A DNA stretch of 64,000 bases, taken from contig CAWEBQ010000002.1 in assembly GCA_963807385.1 (NCBI GenBank), forward strand, positions 186,001 to 250,000, in the 5' to 3' direction. The notes under the pieces were generated by a model, which was not told the origin of the DNA, ran no database searches, and saw nothing but the letters and a program-made list of their open reading frames with translations. Made by a program: the position numbers and the translations under genes. This document shows positions 8,245 to 16,478 of the stretch, piece by piece; the first letter of the stretch is position 1, and each line of letters begins with the position of its first letter. The DNA comes from JBDTSW01 sp963807385. Its GTDB lineage: Bacteria > Actinomycetota > Thermoleophilia > Solirubrobacterales > 70-9.

Positions 8245-11178
8245 TCAGGCGATCTCGAGCTCAGAGGCCCGGCCGTCGGGGGACAGCGCGAAGATGCGCG
8301 CCCGCTCGGAGCGTTTGGCCTGGGGAGTCAGCTCCAGGCGCATGCGGAACCCCGCGTTTCGTAGCCCGGGCGCCGAATAGCGGCGCTGCAGTCGCCCGGT
8401 CGGGGCGCCGCACGTCGAGTAGCCGACGTAGCGGCCACCGACGAATGCGACAACCGTCTCGCCCGCTCGCCTGTGGGCCGCGTCGCTCGCCCACCCTCTC
8501 AGGAGCAGCTTTCCCCGCCGCTCCCGGGACGCGCGCACCCGCCCGGCCATGACGCCGGGCTCGACGCGAAAGACCGAGCCGTCACGGTCTCGGATGCGCT
8601 CGCTGCCGCGCTCGCGAATCAGGTGGTACACGCGGTCGAAGACCGAAGCGGGATCGCGTAGGGAGGTCGGTGTTTCGCCCGCCAGGCAGAGGCGCAACGA
8701 GTCCCGCATTAGCGAGAGCTGGGGTTCGCGGTCGAACCGGGCGTGAAAGCCCGGGAGCTCCACCAGGTTGAACCGCGAGGTGGTCGCCTTCGCCCAGAGG
8801 CGGCGCCGATCTCCGCCGGCGGCCACGCCCTCGCCCGCGCAGTAAAAGAGCGTCAGTTCGCCCCGTAGGGGCGAGGCGGCGACGTACGAGCGCCTCGCCT
8901 CGATGTGAGCCGCCGCGACTCGCTCCCCGGCGCTTGCCACGGCTCCCGAGAGCGCCTCCGGGGCGTCCAGGTCCTCCAGCGCGTGGGACAGGTCGCCGGT
9001 CTCGGGTAGCCAAGCCATCGCGGGTGGCTCGGTGTCGACGAGCCCGATGAACTCTGCCGGGCTGCCCGCCTCCTCGAGTTGGCGCGCCATCTCGAAGACG
9101 ATCAGCCCGCCAAAGCTGCTGCCGAGGATCCGGTGGGGGCCATCGGGCCGTATCTCTCGCACTTGCCGCAGGTAGTGTGCTGCCATCTCGGGGATGGTTC
9201 GGTGCCCCGCCGCATGCCAGTCCATGTTCGGCGGTTGCAGCCCATGGACGGGCTGGTCGTCGGCGACCTGCCGGGCCATCACGAGCACCCGCACGGCGTA
9301 TCCGGGTCGGCCGCCCACCACGAACAGCGGTGGGCGGCATCCATCGAGGTTCACGCCGATCACGTCCCTCCCCGCGCCGGCCGACTCGTTCTCCGGGTGG
9401 GCGTCCCGCAGGATCGTCGCCGCCAGCAGGCGCGGCGTCGGCGCACTGACCAGATCCTCGAGATCGACCTCGACGTGGAGCTCCTGCTCGATCATGGCGA
9501 GCAGCTCCACGGCGGCCAGGGAATCGCCCCCGCGTTCGAAGAAGTCGTCGTCCGCGCCCACCTCGAGCGCGAGGACAGCGGCGAAGGCTCGCACCAGCGT
9601 GGTCTCGACCCGCCCCCGATTCCCCTCCCGCGCGCCTCCGTGGCCAGCCCCGGCTGTGGGTCGCAGCGTGTCCGCTAGGCCCGTCCGAACGGCCTTGCCG
9701 GTGGGGCCCACCCTGATCTCGGGCAGGACTGCCAGCCGTCGCGGAACCTTGAAGGGCGCCAGCCGCTCGGCGACGTAGCTACGGATCTCGGCTTCATCGA
9801 GCGCGCTCTCGGGCTCGGGCGAGATCGCCGCAGCGACCTCCTGTCCGAGCGACGGGTGCATCGCTCCGAACACCACCGCCTGAGCGACATCGGGATGTCC
9901 CAGCAGGACCGACTCCACCTCAGCGGGCGAGACCTTTTCGCCGCCGCGGTTGATCACGTCATCCAACCTCCCCTCGACGGTCAGGAAGCCGTCCTCGTCG
10001 AGCGAGCCACGGTCGCCCGTGCGAAACCACTCGCCGTCGAAAGAGCGCTCGGTCAGCGCCGGATCCGCCTCGTAGCCGGAGAACACGGTGGGACCTCGGA
10101 CCAGGATCTCGCCATCAGCGATCGCCATCTCGACTCCGACCGCGACCCCGGAGGTGCCGGCCTTCCGGGGTCCGTCGGGGTCGGGGCTCGCGATCATGCC
10201 GGTCTCGCTGGTGCCGTAGGTCTCCAGGACGGGGACGCCCAGCTCCTCCTCCAGCCCATCGCGCAGGCCCTCGGGTAGCGCCGCACTCGCACAGCGGGCG
10301 AATCGCAGCCGGCTCGTCGCCGACCGCGCCCGGCCGGCGCGCAGCCAGCCCAGGATCGCCGCCTGGTGCGCGGCCCCCGCCGTGTACCAGGTGGCGGCAA
10401 GGTGATCCAGCGAGGTGAGTGTGCTCTCCTGATCGAAGGCGTGGGGCAGGATCGCGCTTCCGCCCGAAAGCAGGGGGATCATCAAGCCGGTGTAGAGCCC
10501 GTGCCCGTAGCAGAGCGGCATCGGGCAGAAACAGCGGTCGGCCGAACCGAGGCGCAGGAAGTCGGCGGCCGCCTCGGCGCGAGCGAGGAGCTGGCGGTGG
10601 GTGGCGGGGACGAGCTTCGGGCGGCTCGTGGTTCCCGAGGTCCGGAGGATGAAGGCGATGTCGTCGGGGCCGGGCGCGTCGCCGAGGTTCGGTCGGGACG
10701 CCCCGGTCATGCCCCACGCGTCCTCGGTCACCTCAACCAGTGCAACCTCGGCGTCAGCGGCGGCGAGGCGCTCCGCGACGGTCGCCGTACGCGGGACGAG
10801 CAGCGCTCCGGCGTCGGCCTCGTCGAGTGCGGCGCCCAGCTCGGCGGTGGCGGAGGGGCTTACCGGGACACAAGTTGCCCGGTTCGCGGCGCCGAGGATC
10901 GCCACCGCCGCGTCGGGTCCGAGGCCGGCGACCACGAGGACCCTGTCTCCGCGCCCGATTCCGTGCGCCGCGAGGGAAGCATCGACGGCGGAAAGCCGTA
11001 CGAGGAGTTCCTGGTTTTCGATGCCCTTCCGGCCGGGGGAGAGGACGGCAGGGGCCTCGGGCATGGCCTCGGCTCGTGCGGTCAGCACGTCGAGGACCGT
11101 CTCTGATCCGCGGGGTACCACGGCGCGCGAGTCTAGATCCGAGCGTGGAGTGACCGATCCCACGACCCGGACGCACAC
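8245..11178 (-). CDS. NRPS-like A-T-TE protein, first of a tandem pair
   Basis: 977 residues, collinear with its downstream paralogue. Adenylation domain ~25-510 (SGTTSRPK ~180-187, YGTSETG ~321, RTGDRGS ~386, Lys of GPTGKAVRTG ~495); carrier domain with Ser ~553 in GGDSLAAVEL; thioesterase ~615-835 (nucleophile Ser ~688 in GSSFGG, candidate His ~812 in PGFHARF); extra C-terminal domain ~875-977 (GWASDAAHRR, VAFVGGRYVGYSTCG, RIFALSPDGRASEL). Single-module A-T-TE enzymes can condense two loaded acids, but no such product can be predicted here. GTG start; an internal GTG a few codons on is an alternative. It faces the hydroxybutyryl-CoA dehydrogenase gene across 78 nt. Confidence 0.85.
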   Translation of the reverse strand: MCVRVVGSVTPRSDLDSRAVVPRGSETVLDVLTARAEAMPEAPAVLSPGRKGIENQELLVRLSAVDASLAAHGIGRGDRVLVVAGLGPDAAVAILGAANRATCVPVSPSATAELGAALDEADAGALLVPRTATVAERLAAADAEVALVEVTEDAWGMTGASRPNLGDAPGPDDIAFILRTSGTTSRPKLVPATHRQLLARAEAAADFLRLGSADRCFCPMPLCYGHGLYTGLMIPLLSGGSAILPHAFDQESTLTSLDHLAATWYTAGAAHQAAILGWLRAGRARSATSRLRFARCASAALPEGLRDGLEEELGVPVLETYGTSETGMIASPDPDGPRKAGTSGVAVGVEMAIADGEILVRGPTVFSGYEADPALTERSFDGEWFRTGDRGSLDEDGFLTVEGRLDDVINRGGEKVSPAEVESVLLGHPDVAQAVVFGAMHPSLGQEVAAAISPEPESALDEAEIRSYVAERLAPFKVPRRLAVLPEIRVGPTGKAVRTGLADTLRPTAGAGHGGAREGNRGRVETTLVRAFAAVLALEVGADDDFFERGGDSLAAVELLAMIEQELHVEVDLEDLVSAPTPRLLAATILRDAHPENESAGAGRDVIGVNLDGCRPPLFVVGGRPGYAVRVLVMARQVADDQPVHGLQPPNMDWHAAGHRTIPEMAAHYLRQVREIRPDGPHRILGSSFGGLIVFEMARQLEEAGSPAEFIGLVDTEPPAMAWLPETGDLSHALEDLDAPEALSGAVASAGERVAAAHIEARRSYVAASPLRGELTLFYCAGEGVAAGGDRRRLWAKATTSRFNLVELPGFHARFDREPQLSLMRDSLRLCLAGETPTSLRDPASVFDRVYHLIRERGSERIRDRDGSVFRVEPGVMAGRVRASRERRGKLLLRGWASDAAHRRAGETVVAFVGGRYVGYSTCGAPTGRLQRRYSAPGLRNAGFRMRLELTPQAKRSERARIFALSPDGRASELEIA

Positions 11179-11214
11179 GGATCACTCCCGGATACCGTCC
11201 CCGGATCAATCATC

Positions 11215-11220
11215 TAGATT
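11215..11220 (+). promoter_or_regulatory. -10 element TAGATT for the hydroxybutyryl-CoA dehydrogenase gene
   Basis: Hexamer in the 78-nt divergent spacer. A transcript starting near 11228 would have a ~30-nt leader with a purine-rich GAAGGGA ribosome site before ATG 11257, unlike the leaderless genes nearby. Confidence 0.4.
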
Positions 11221-11256
11221 GCGCCGCCGCGCACGGGAACCACACGAAGGGAAACC

Positions 11257-12135
11257 ATGGAGATCGAAAAGGTTGGAGTTCTGGGCTGCGGCCTGATGGG
11301 CCACGGGATCGCACAGATCTGCGCGCAGGCAGGATGGACCGTGGTGATCCGCGAGGTGGATCAGGACAAGCTTGACGGTGGGCTTGCGCAGATCGAGAAG
11401 CAGCTCGGCCGCGCGGTGAAGAAGGGCAAGGTCGAGCAGGCCGACGCGGACGCCATCCGCGGGCGCCTCGAGGGGACCCTGGACTACGCCGACCTCGCCG
11501 ACTGCGATCTGGTGATCGAGGCGATCACCGAGGATCTGGACGCCAAGCTCGAGATGTGGCGCGAGGTGGATGCCGTCGTCAAGCCGGAGGCGACGTTCGC
11601 AACCAACACCTCCTCCCTCTCGGTCGCCGAGCAGGCGGCCGCCACGTCCCGGCCGGAGCGCTTCCTGGGCCTGCACTTCTTCAACCCGGCTCAGGTCATG
11701 CCGTTGCTGGAGGTGGTGAGGGCAGAGGACTCGGCGGGGGATGCCGTGCAGCTCGGGTTCGACCTCGGCGAGAGGCTGGCGAAGACCACGGTCGCCGCCG
11801 GCGACAACCGCGGCTTTATCGTCAACCGCCTGCTGGTGCCGTACATGCTGGACGCGATCCGCGCCTACGAGGACGGCATCGGCTCGGTGGCGGACATCGA
11901 CACCGGCATGATGGCTGGCGCGAGCCACCCGATGGGCCCCCTGACCCTGGCCGACTTCGTCGGGCTCGACACGCTCGCTTCGATCGCCGCGGTGATGCAC
12001 GCCGCCTACGGTGAGGAGCGCTTCGCCGCCCCGGCGACGCTCTCGAAGCTGGTCGAGGCAGGCGACTTCGGGCGGAAGTCCGGCCGCGGATTCTACGACT
12101 ACTCGGGCGATGAGCCGGAGCCGACGAATCCATAG
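11257..12135 (+). CDS. hbd: 3-hydroxybutyryl-CoA dehydrogenase
   Basis: 292-residue 3-hydroxyacyl-CoA dehydrogenase that oxidises 3-hydroxybutyryl-CoA to acetoacetyl-CoA with NAD(P), or works in reverse. N-terminal Rossmann domain with GVLGCGLMGHGIAQ; catalytic His in LGLHFFNPAQVM with the partner Glu/Asn in the following stretch; then GFIVNRLLVPY, helical C-domain and GRGFYDY at the end. Single-domain bacterial size, not fused to a hydratase. Ribosome site GAAGGGA before ATG. It fits the other ketone-body/short-chain acyl-CoA genes in the window. Confidence 0.92.
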   Translation: MEIEKVGVLGCGLMGHGIAQICAQAGWTVVIREVDQDKLDGGLAQIEKQLGRAVKKGKVEQADADAIRGRLEGTLDYADLADCDLVIEAITEDLDAKLEMWREVDAVVKPEATFATNTSSLSVAEQAAATSRPERFLGLHFFNPAQVMPLLEVVRAEDSAGDAVQLGFDLGERLAKTTVAAGDNRGFIVNRLLVPYMLDAIRAYEDGIGSVADIDTGMMAGASHPMGPLTLADFVGLDTLASIAAVMHAAYGEERFAAPATLSKLVEAGDFGRKSGRGFYDYSGDEPEPTNP

Positions 12136-12218
12136 GTCGGTCGTGGCGGGCGCGATTGCCCAGCGACCGGGGGGCGGATGGGATAAAACCACCGGGGGCG
12201 ACAAGGAGGCAATGCCGG

Positions 12219-12950
12219 ATGGACAAGGATTCGATCGAGCGCATCAGGACGGCCACGTTCGGCGTGGCTCGCCGGGGCTACGACAAACGGCAGGTCGACC
12301 GGTTTCTCGAACAGCTCGCAGACTGGCTCGAGACCGGGGGCGGCGACGACGCCCGCAGCGAGGTCGTGCGAACGGAGCTTGAGCGCATCGGCGAGCAGAC
12401 CGGCGGGATCCTGCTGGCTGCACACGATGCCGCCGAGGCCCATCGGGCGAGCACGGAGGAGGATCTGCAGGGGGAGCGTGACGAGGCCCAGCGCTACTCG
12501 AGTGGGCTCCGCGCCGAGGCCGACGCCTACTCGGAGCGAGCCCATATCGAGGCGGACGGGTACGCACATGAGGCCCGAGGTGAGGCGGACGCCTATGCAG
12601 CCCGGGTGCGCAACGAGGCCGACGCAGACGGAGCCACCACCCGCGAGGACGCCGACGCCTACGCGGAGTCAACTCGAGCGCAGGCTGACGAGGATGCAGC
12701 CGAGAGCGTTCGGGCCGCCGAGTCTCGCGCGCGCCAGATGGTCGACGAGGCCACCAGGCGCAAGGGCGAGATCGAGAAGGTGATCGATGACCTCGCCAGG
12801 CGCCGCAAGGCGGTGATAGCCGACATGCAGCGACTGTCCAGCGAGCTGGTTGGCACCGCCACCCAGCACGACGACGTGGGCGCACTTGCTCCCGCGGGCG
12901 AGATGCGGGACGTCGCCGAGCCCGAGCTCGAGGACGCAGAGCAGCGCTGA
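12219..12950 (+). CDS. DivIVA-like coiled-coil protein with alanine-rich hendecads
   Basis: 243 residues. An N-terminal DivIVA-type module (TATFGVARRGYDKRQVDRFL and a following helix) is joined to a long coiled coil. Residues ~95-175 contain tandem ~11-residue units built on EADAYA/EADGYA (RAEADAYSERA, IEADGYAHEA, GEADAYAARV), then KGEIEKVIDDLARRR. DivIVA proteins sense curved membrane and organise poles, septa or polar growth; the precise role here is not known. AAGGAGG at 12203-12209 sits 9 nt before ATG 12219 and fixes the start. The tail is acidic. A second, shorter relative lies at 18708. Confidence 0.75.
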   Translation: MDKDSIERIRTATFGVARRGYDKRQVDRFLEQLADWLETGGGDDARSEVVRTELERIGEQTGGILLAAHDAAEAHRASTEEDLQGERDEAQRYSSGLRAEADAYSERAHIEADGYAHEARGEADAYAARVRNEADADGATTREDADAYAESTRAQADEDAAESVRAAESRARQMVDEATRRKGEIEKVIDDLARRRKAVIADMQRLSSELVGTATQHDDVGALAPAGEMRDVAEPELEDAEQR

Positions 12951-12967
12951 CCTGGCTCTTCGCTCCC

Positions 12968-12973
12968 TACGCT
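12968..12973 (+). promoter_or_regulatory. -10 element TACGCT
   Basis: TANNNT hexamer ending 6 nt before ATG 12980 of the carboxylase gene; leaderless pattern. Confidence 0.45.
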
Positions 12974-12979
12974 GCGGGT

Positions 12980-14518
12980 ATGAGCGAGGCCACTGACGCC
13001 ATCGGGATCGCCGGCGCGATCGAAGCGGCCCTCTCCGGCGGACCGGAACGTCACCACACGAAGACGACGGGACAGGGCAAGCTGCCGGTGCGCGAGCGGG
13101 TGGCGCAACTGGTTGATCCGGAGTCCTTCGCCGAGGAGGCCCTGCTCGCGAATTGGGAGCACGAGGGCCTGGGAGCGGACGGCGTCGTCACCGGCCTGGC
13201 GCTTATCGGCGGGCGCAAGGTCGCGTTGATGGCCAACGACCCGACCGTCAAGGCCGGCTCGTGGGGCCCGAAGACCGTCGAAAAGATCCTCCGGATCCAG
13301 GAGCGCGCCCTGGCGCTGGAGATCCCGATCGTCTACATGGTGGATTCCGCCGGCGCGCGCATCACCGACCAGGTCCGGATGTTCCCCGGTCGCAGGGGCG
13401 CCGGGCGGATCTTCCACAACGAGGTACGGATGTCGGGCCGGGTCCCGCAGGTCTGCGTGCTGTTCGGGCCCTCCGCGGCGGGCGGCGCGTACATCCCTGC
13501 GTTCTGCGACGTCGTGATCATGCGCGAGGGCAACGCCTCGATGTACCTGGGCTCGCCCCGGATGGCGGAGATGGTGATCGGCGAGAAGGTGACGCTTGAG
13601 GAGATGGGCGGAGCGAAGATGCACACCGGGGTCTCCGGCTGCGGGCACTTCCTGGCAAAGACGGACGCCGAGGCGATCGACACGGCGCGCCGCTATCTCT
13701 CGTACATGCCCGATAGCTGGCGCGAGCAGCCGCCGACGTCGCCACCGGGCGATCCGGGTGCCGAGCGGGCCGTCTCCGAGATCGTGCCCTCAGACGAGAA
13801 GACTCCGTTCGACGTCAAGGAGCTGATCGGCGCGCTGTGCGACGCGGGCTCCTTTCTCGAGGTCCACGCCCGCTGGGCGAAGGAGCTGGTGGTGGGCTAC
13901 GGGCGGATCGACGGTCGGGTCGTCGGCATCGTCGCGAACCAGCCGAAGTTCAAGGGTGGAGTGCTGTTCGTGGACTCGGCCGACAAGGCGGCTCGGTTCA
14001 TCCTCACCTGCAATGCGTTCAACGTCCCGCTCGTGTTCCTGGCCGACGTTCCCGGCTTCATGATCGGGACGGACGTCGAGCGCCAGGGCATCATCCGCCA
14101 TGGGGCGAAGATGATCTCGGCGGTCTCTGAGGCGACGGTCCCGAAGTTCTCGGTGATAGTGCGCAAGGCCTACGGGGCCGGCCTCTACGCCATGGCCGGG
14201 CCGGCGTTCGAGCCTGATTGCTGCATCGCGCTCCCAACCGCCTCGATCGCCGTGATGGGCCCGGAGGCGGCGATCAACGCGGTGTTCCTCAACCAGATCC
14301 AGGGGATCTCCGACGAGGCAGAGCGCGACGAGTTCATCCGCGCCAAGCGCGAGGAGTACTCGGCGGATATCGACATCCTCCATCTCGCCTCCGAGCTCGT
14401 CGTGGACGCGGTGATCCAGCCGGATGACCTGCGCGCAGAGTTGATCCGCCGCCTGTCGTTCGCCGAGGGCAAGGACCGCAGCTTCACCGAGCGGCGGAAC
14501 CCCGTCACGCCGGCGTAG
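12980..14518 (+). CDS. Acyl-CoA carboxylase, carboxyltransferase (beta) subunit
   Basis: 512 residues with the two crotonase-fold halves of biotin-dependent carboxyltransferases. They transfer carboxyl from carboxybiotin to an acyl-CoA. N-half: GQGKLPVRERVAQLVDP, MVDSAGARITDQ, GPSAAGGAYIPAFCD with the oxyanion glycines; C-half: NQPKFKGGVLFVDSADKAARF, LADVPGFMIGTDVE, RKAYGAGLYAM. Propionyl-, methylcrotonyl- and acetyl-CoA enzymes share these motifs, so the substrate is left open. The HMG-CoA lyase at 3270 makes a leucine-pathway (methylcrotonyl-CoA) role worth testing. The biotin-carboxylase subunit is not in the window. Confidence 0.88.
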   Translation: MSEATDAIGIAGAIEAALSGGPERHHTKTTGQGKLPVRERVAQLVDPESFAEEALLANWEHEGLGADGVVTGLALIGGRKVALMANDPTVKAGSWGPKTVEKILRIQERALALEIPIVYMVDSAGARITDQVRMFPGRRGAGRIFHNEVRMSGRVPQVCVLFGPSAAGGAYIPAFCDVVIMREGNASMYLGSPRMAEMVIGEKVTLEEMGGAKMHTGVSGCGHFLAKTDAEAIDTARRYLSYMPDSWREQPPTSPPGDPGAERAVSEIVPSDEKTPFDVKELIGALCDAGSFLEVHARWAKELVVGYGRIDGRVVGIVANQPKFKGGVLFVDSADKAARFILTCNAFNVPLVFLADVPGFMIGTDVERQGIIRHGAKMISAVSEATVPKFSVIVRKAYGAGLYAMAGPAFEPDCCIALPTASIAVMGPEAAINAVFLNQIQGISDEAERDEFIRAKREEYSADIDILHLASELVVDAVIQPDDLRAELIRRLSFAEGKDRSFTERRNPVTPA

Positions 14519-14525
14519 CCGATCG

Positions 14526-15170
14526 GTGCCCTCCCTCGGCGTCATGGGCGGCAACGCCACGAGGGGCATCGAGGTCGGGGGCGCTGGATGGGCGTCTCTC
14601 GACCGCCACGGCGCGAGCTACGACCTCCCGCACCTGATCGACCACGAGGCCAACCTTCGGCGCCTGGTGGATGCCGGGTGCGAGCGGGTCCTCGGAATCG
14701 GCTCGGTCGGCGGGCTTCACCCGCAGTACGGCCCAGGCACCCTCCTGTGCCTCGACGACTTCATCTCACTGGACGCCTCCGTCACGACGCGGACGGCACG
14801 CGATGCCCACGCCATAGTCGGCTTCGACCCCGGGTGGCGCTCGGAGGTGATCGAGGCCTGGGCGGGGAGCGCGGGGCCACCCCTCGTGGACGGCGGGGTC
14901 TACTGGCAGGCGCTCGGCCCACGCCTGGAGACGCGGGCGGAGATCCGCCACATCGCCCGCGACGCCGACGTGATCGGGATGACTATCGCCTCCGAGTGCA
15001 CGGTCGCCCACGAGCTCGGCATTCCCTACGCGGCGGTGTGTGCGGTGGTGAACTACGCGAACGGTGTCGGTGACGAGGAGCTCACGGTGCCCGAGTTGGA
15101 GGCTGGGGAGCGCTCGACCCGGGAGCAACTGGCGGTCGCGCTCGGCTCGGTACTTCCCGCGCTGAGGTAG
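14526..15170 (+). CDS. MTA/MTI-type purine nucleoside phosphorylase
   Basis: 214 residues of the PNP/MTAP family, which split (methylthio)nucleosides with phosphate. Seen are LGVMGGNATRG (phosphate loop), LIDHEANLRRLVDAGCERVL, IGSVGGL and GMTIASECTVAHELGIPYAAV, the nucleoside-binding Met-Thr-Glu region. It is shorter than the usual ~245-280 residues because the segment between the first loop and the LDRHG motif is compressed. GTG start 7 nt after the carboxylase stop. The next gene is an MTA/SAH deaminase, so methylthioinosine may be the true substrate (MTA to MTI to hypoxanthine plus methylthioribose-1-P). Confidence 0.78.
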   Translation: MPSLGVMGGNATRGIEVGGAGWASLDRHGASYDLPHLIDHEANLRRLVDAGCERVLGIGSVGGLHPQYGPGTLLCLDDFISLDASVTTRTARDAHAIVGFDPGWRSEVIEAWAGSAGPPLVDGGVYWQALGPRLETRAEIRHIARDADVIGMTIASECTVAHELGIPYAAVCAVVNYANGVGDEELTVPELEAGERSTREQLAVALGSVLPALR

Positions 15171-15211
15171 CCGACGCCACCGGGTGTGGTGCTCACCGGC
15201 GGAGCCTCGCA

Positions 15212-15217
15212 TACGCT
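15212..15217 (+). promoter_or_regulatory. -10 element TACGCT
   Basis: TANNNT hexamer ending 7 nt before ATG 15225 of the deaminase; it could give the deaminase its own leaderless transcript. Confidence 0.45.
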
Positions 15218-15224
15218 TAGCGCC

Positions 15225-16478
15225 ATGGGACTGGCCGTCCGCGATGTATCCCTCGACGGAGTGAAGGTCGGGCTGCGCTGCGACGGTGGCATGATCGCCG
15301 CACTCGGCCCCGAGGTTGAGCCCGGGTCGGCCGACGAGGTGATCGACGGCGCCGGGCTGGCGCTGGTGCCCGGCCTGGTCAACGCCCATACGCACGCGGG
15401 CATGACCCTGTTTCGGGGCTACGCCGACGACCTGCCGCTCATGGAGTGGCTTCAGGAGAACATCTGGCCGGTCGAGAAGCGGATGAGCGACGACGATGTG
15501 TACTGGGGGACGCGACTCGCCTGCGTCGAGATGATCCGCTCCGGAACCACCTCGTTCTGGGACATGTACTGGCACGCTCAGGCGGCGGCGCGGGCGGTCG
15601 AGGACGCCGGCGTCCGCGCCGTCACCGCGGCGCCCCTCATCGATGATGACGACGAGGCGAAGTCCGGGCGGGCATGCGCAGACGCCGCGCGGAGCATCGA
15701 TCAGATCACGGACCACGGAGCCGGGCTCGCCCGCCCCGGGTTTGCCCCCCACGCTCCGTACACGGTGTCGGAGCGTTCCCTGCGATGGGTCGCGGAGGAG
15801 GCGGCCGAGCGAGGGGTTCCGATTCAGATCCACCTCTCGGAGACCGAGGGGGAGGTCCAGGGCTGCCTGGCCGCGCACGGCATGCGCCCCGCCGCCTGGC
15901 TGGATCACTGCGGGATGCTTGGGCCGGGCACGATCCTCGCCCACGGGGTGTGGTTGGACGAGGCGGAGCTGGAGCTGATCGCGGAGCGCGGAGCGACGGT
16001 GGCAACCAACCCCGTCGCGAACATGAAGCTGGCGGTGGGAGGGGTCTTTCCCTACCTCGCGGCGCGCGAGCGCGGCGTCGCGCTCGGCCTCGGGACCGAC
16101 GGGCCCGGCTCCAACAACTCCCTCGATCTGTTCTCCGACGCAAAGGCTTTCGCGCTCATCCAGAAGCACGTGGCCGGCGATCCGGCCGCCGTCACCGCCA
16201 CCGAGACCTTCGACATCGCGACCGGACGCCGGTCGGAGCTCCTGGCCGGCAGGGCGCTCGAGACGGGCGCGCCGGCGGACTTTCTCCTCGTCCGGGCGGG
16301 CGCTCCGGAGCTCGCGCCTGGCGAGCTGATCCCGAATCTGGTCTACGCCGCGTCCGGATCGGTCGTGGACACGACCGTCGTGGCCGGCCGGGCCCTGATG
16401 CGCGGCGGCCTGGTCGATGGGGAGGAGGAGGTCGTCGCCCGGGCCCGCGAGAGGGCGCAGGGGCTGGGGCTGGCCTAG
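15225..16478 (+). CDS. mtaD: 5-methylthioadenosine/S-adenosylhomocysteine deaminase
   Basis: 417-residue amidohydrolase that deaminates MTA, SAH or 5'-deoxyadenosine to the inosine analogue. Metal ligands: NAHTHAGM (HxH), IHLSETEGE (His and Glu), LAHGVWL (His) and TDGPGSNNSLD (Asp). MEWLQENIWPVEK and the ATNPVANMKLA loop are typical of the MtaD branch rather than guanine deaminase. The in-frame start upstream is rejected for ATG 15225, which follows the TACGCT hexamer. Works with the phosphorylase upstream. Its stop codon shares a CTAG palindrome with that of the convergent regulator. Confidence 0.88.
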   Translation: MGLAVRDVSLDGVKVGLRCDGGMIAALGPEVEPGSADEVIDGAGLALVPGLVNAHTHAGMTLFRGYADDLPLMEWLQENIWPVEKRMSDDDVYWGTRLACVEMIRSGTTSFWDMYWHAQAAARAVEDAGVRAVTAAPLIDDDDEAKSGRACADAARSIDQITDHGAGLARPGFAPHAPYTVSERSLRWVAEEAAERGVPIQIHLSETEGEVQGCLAAHGMRPAAWLDHCGMLGPGTILAHGVWLDEAELELIAERGATVATNPVANMKLAVGGVFPYLAARERGVALGLGTDGPGSNNSLDLFSDAKAFALIQKHVAGDPAAVTATETFDIATGRRSELLAGRALETGAPADFLLVRAGAPELAPGELIPNLVYAASGSVVDTTVVAGRALMRGGLVDGEEEVVARARERAQGLGLA

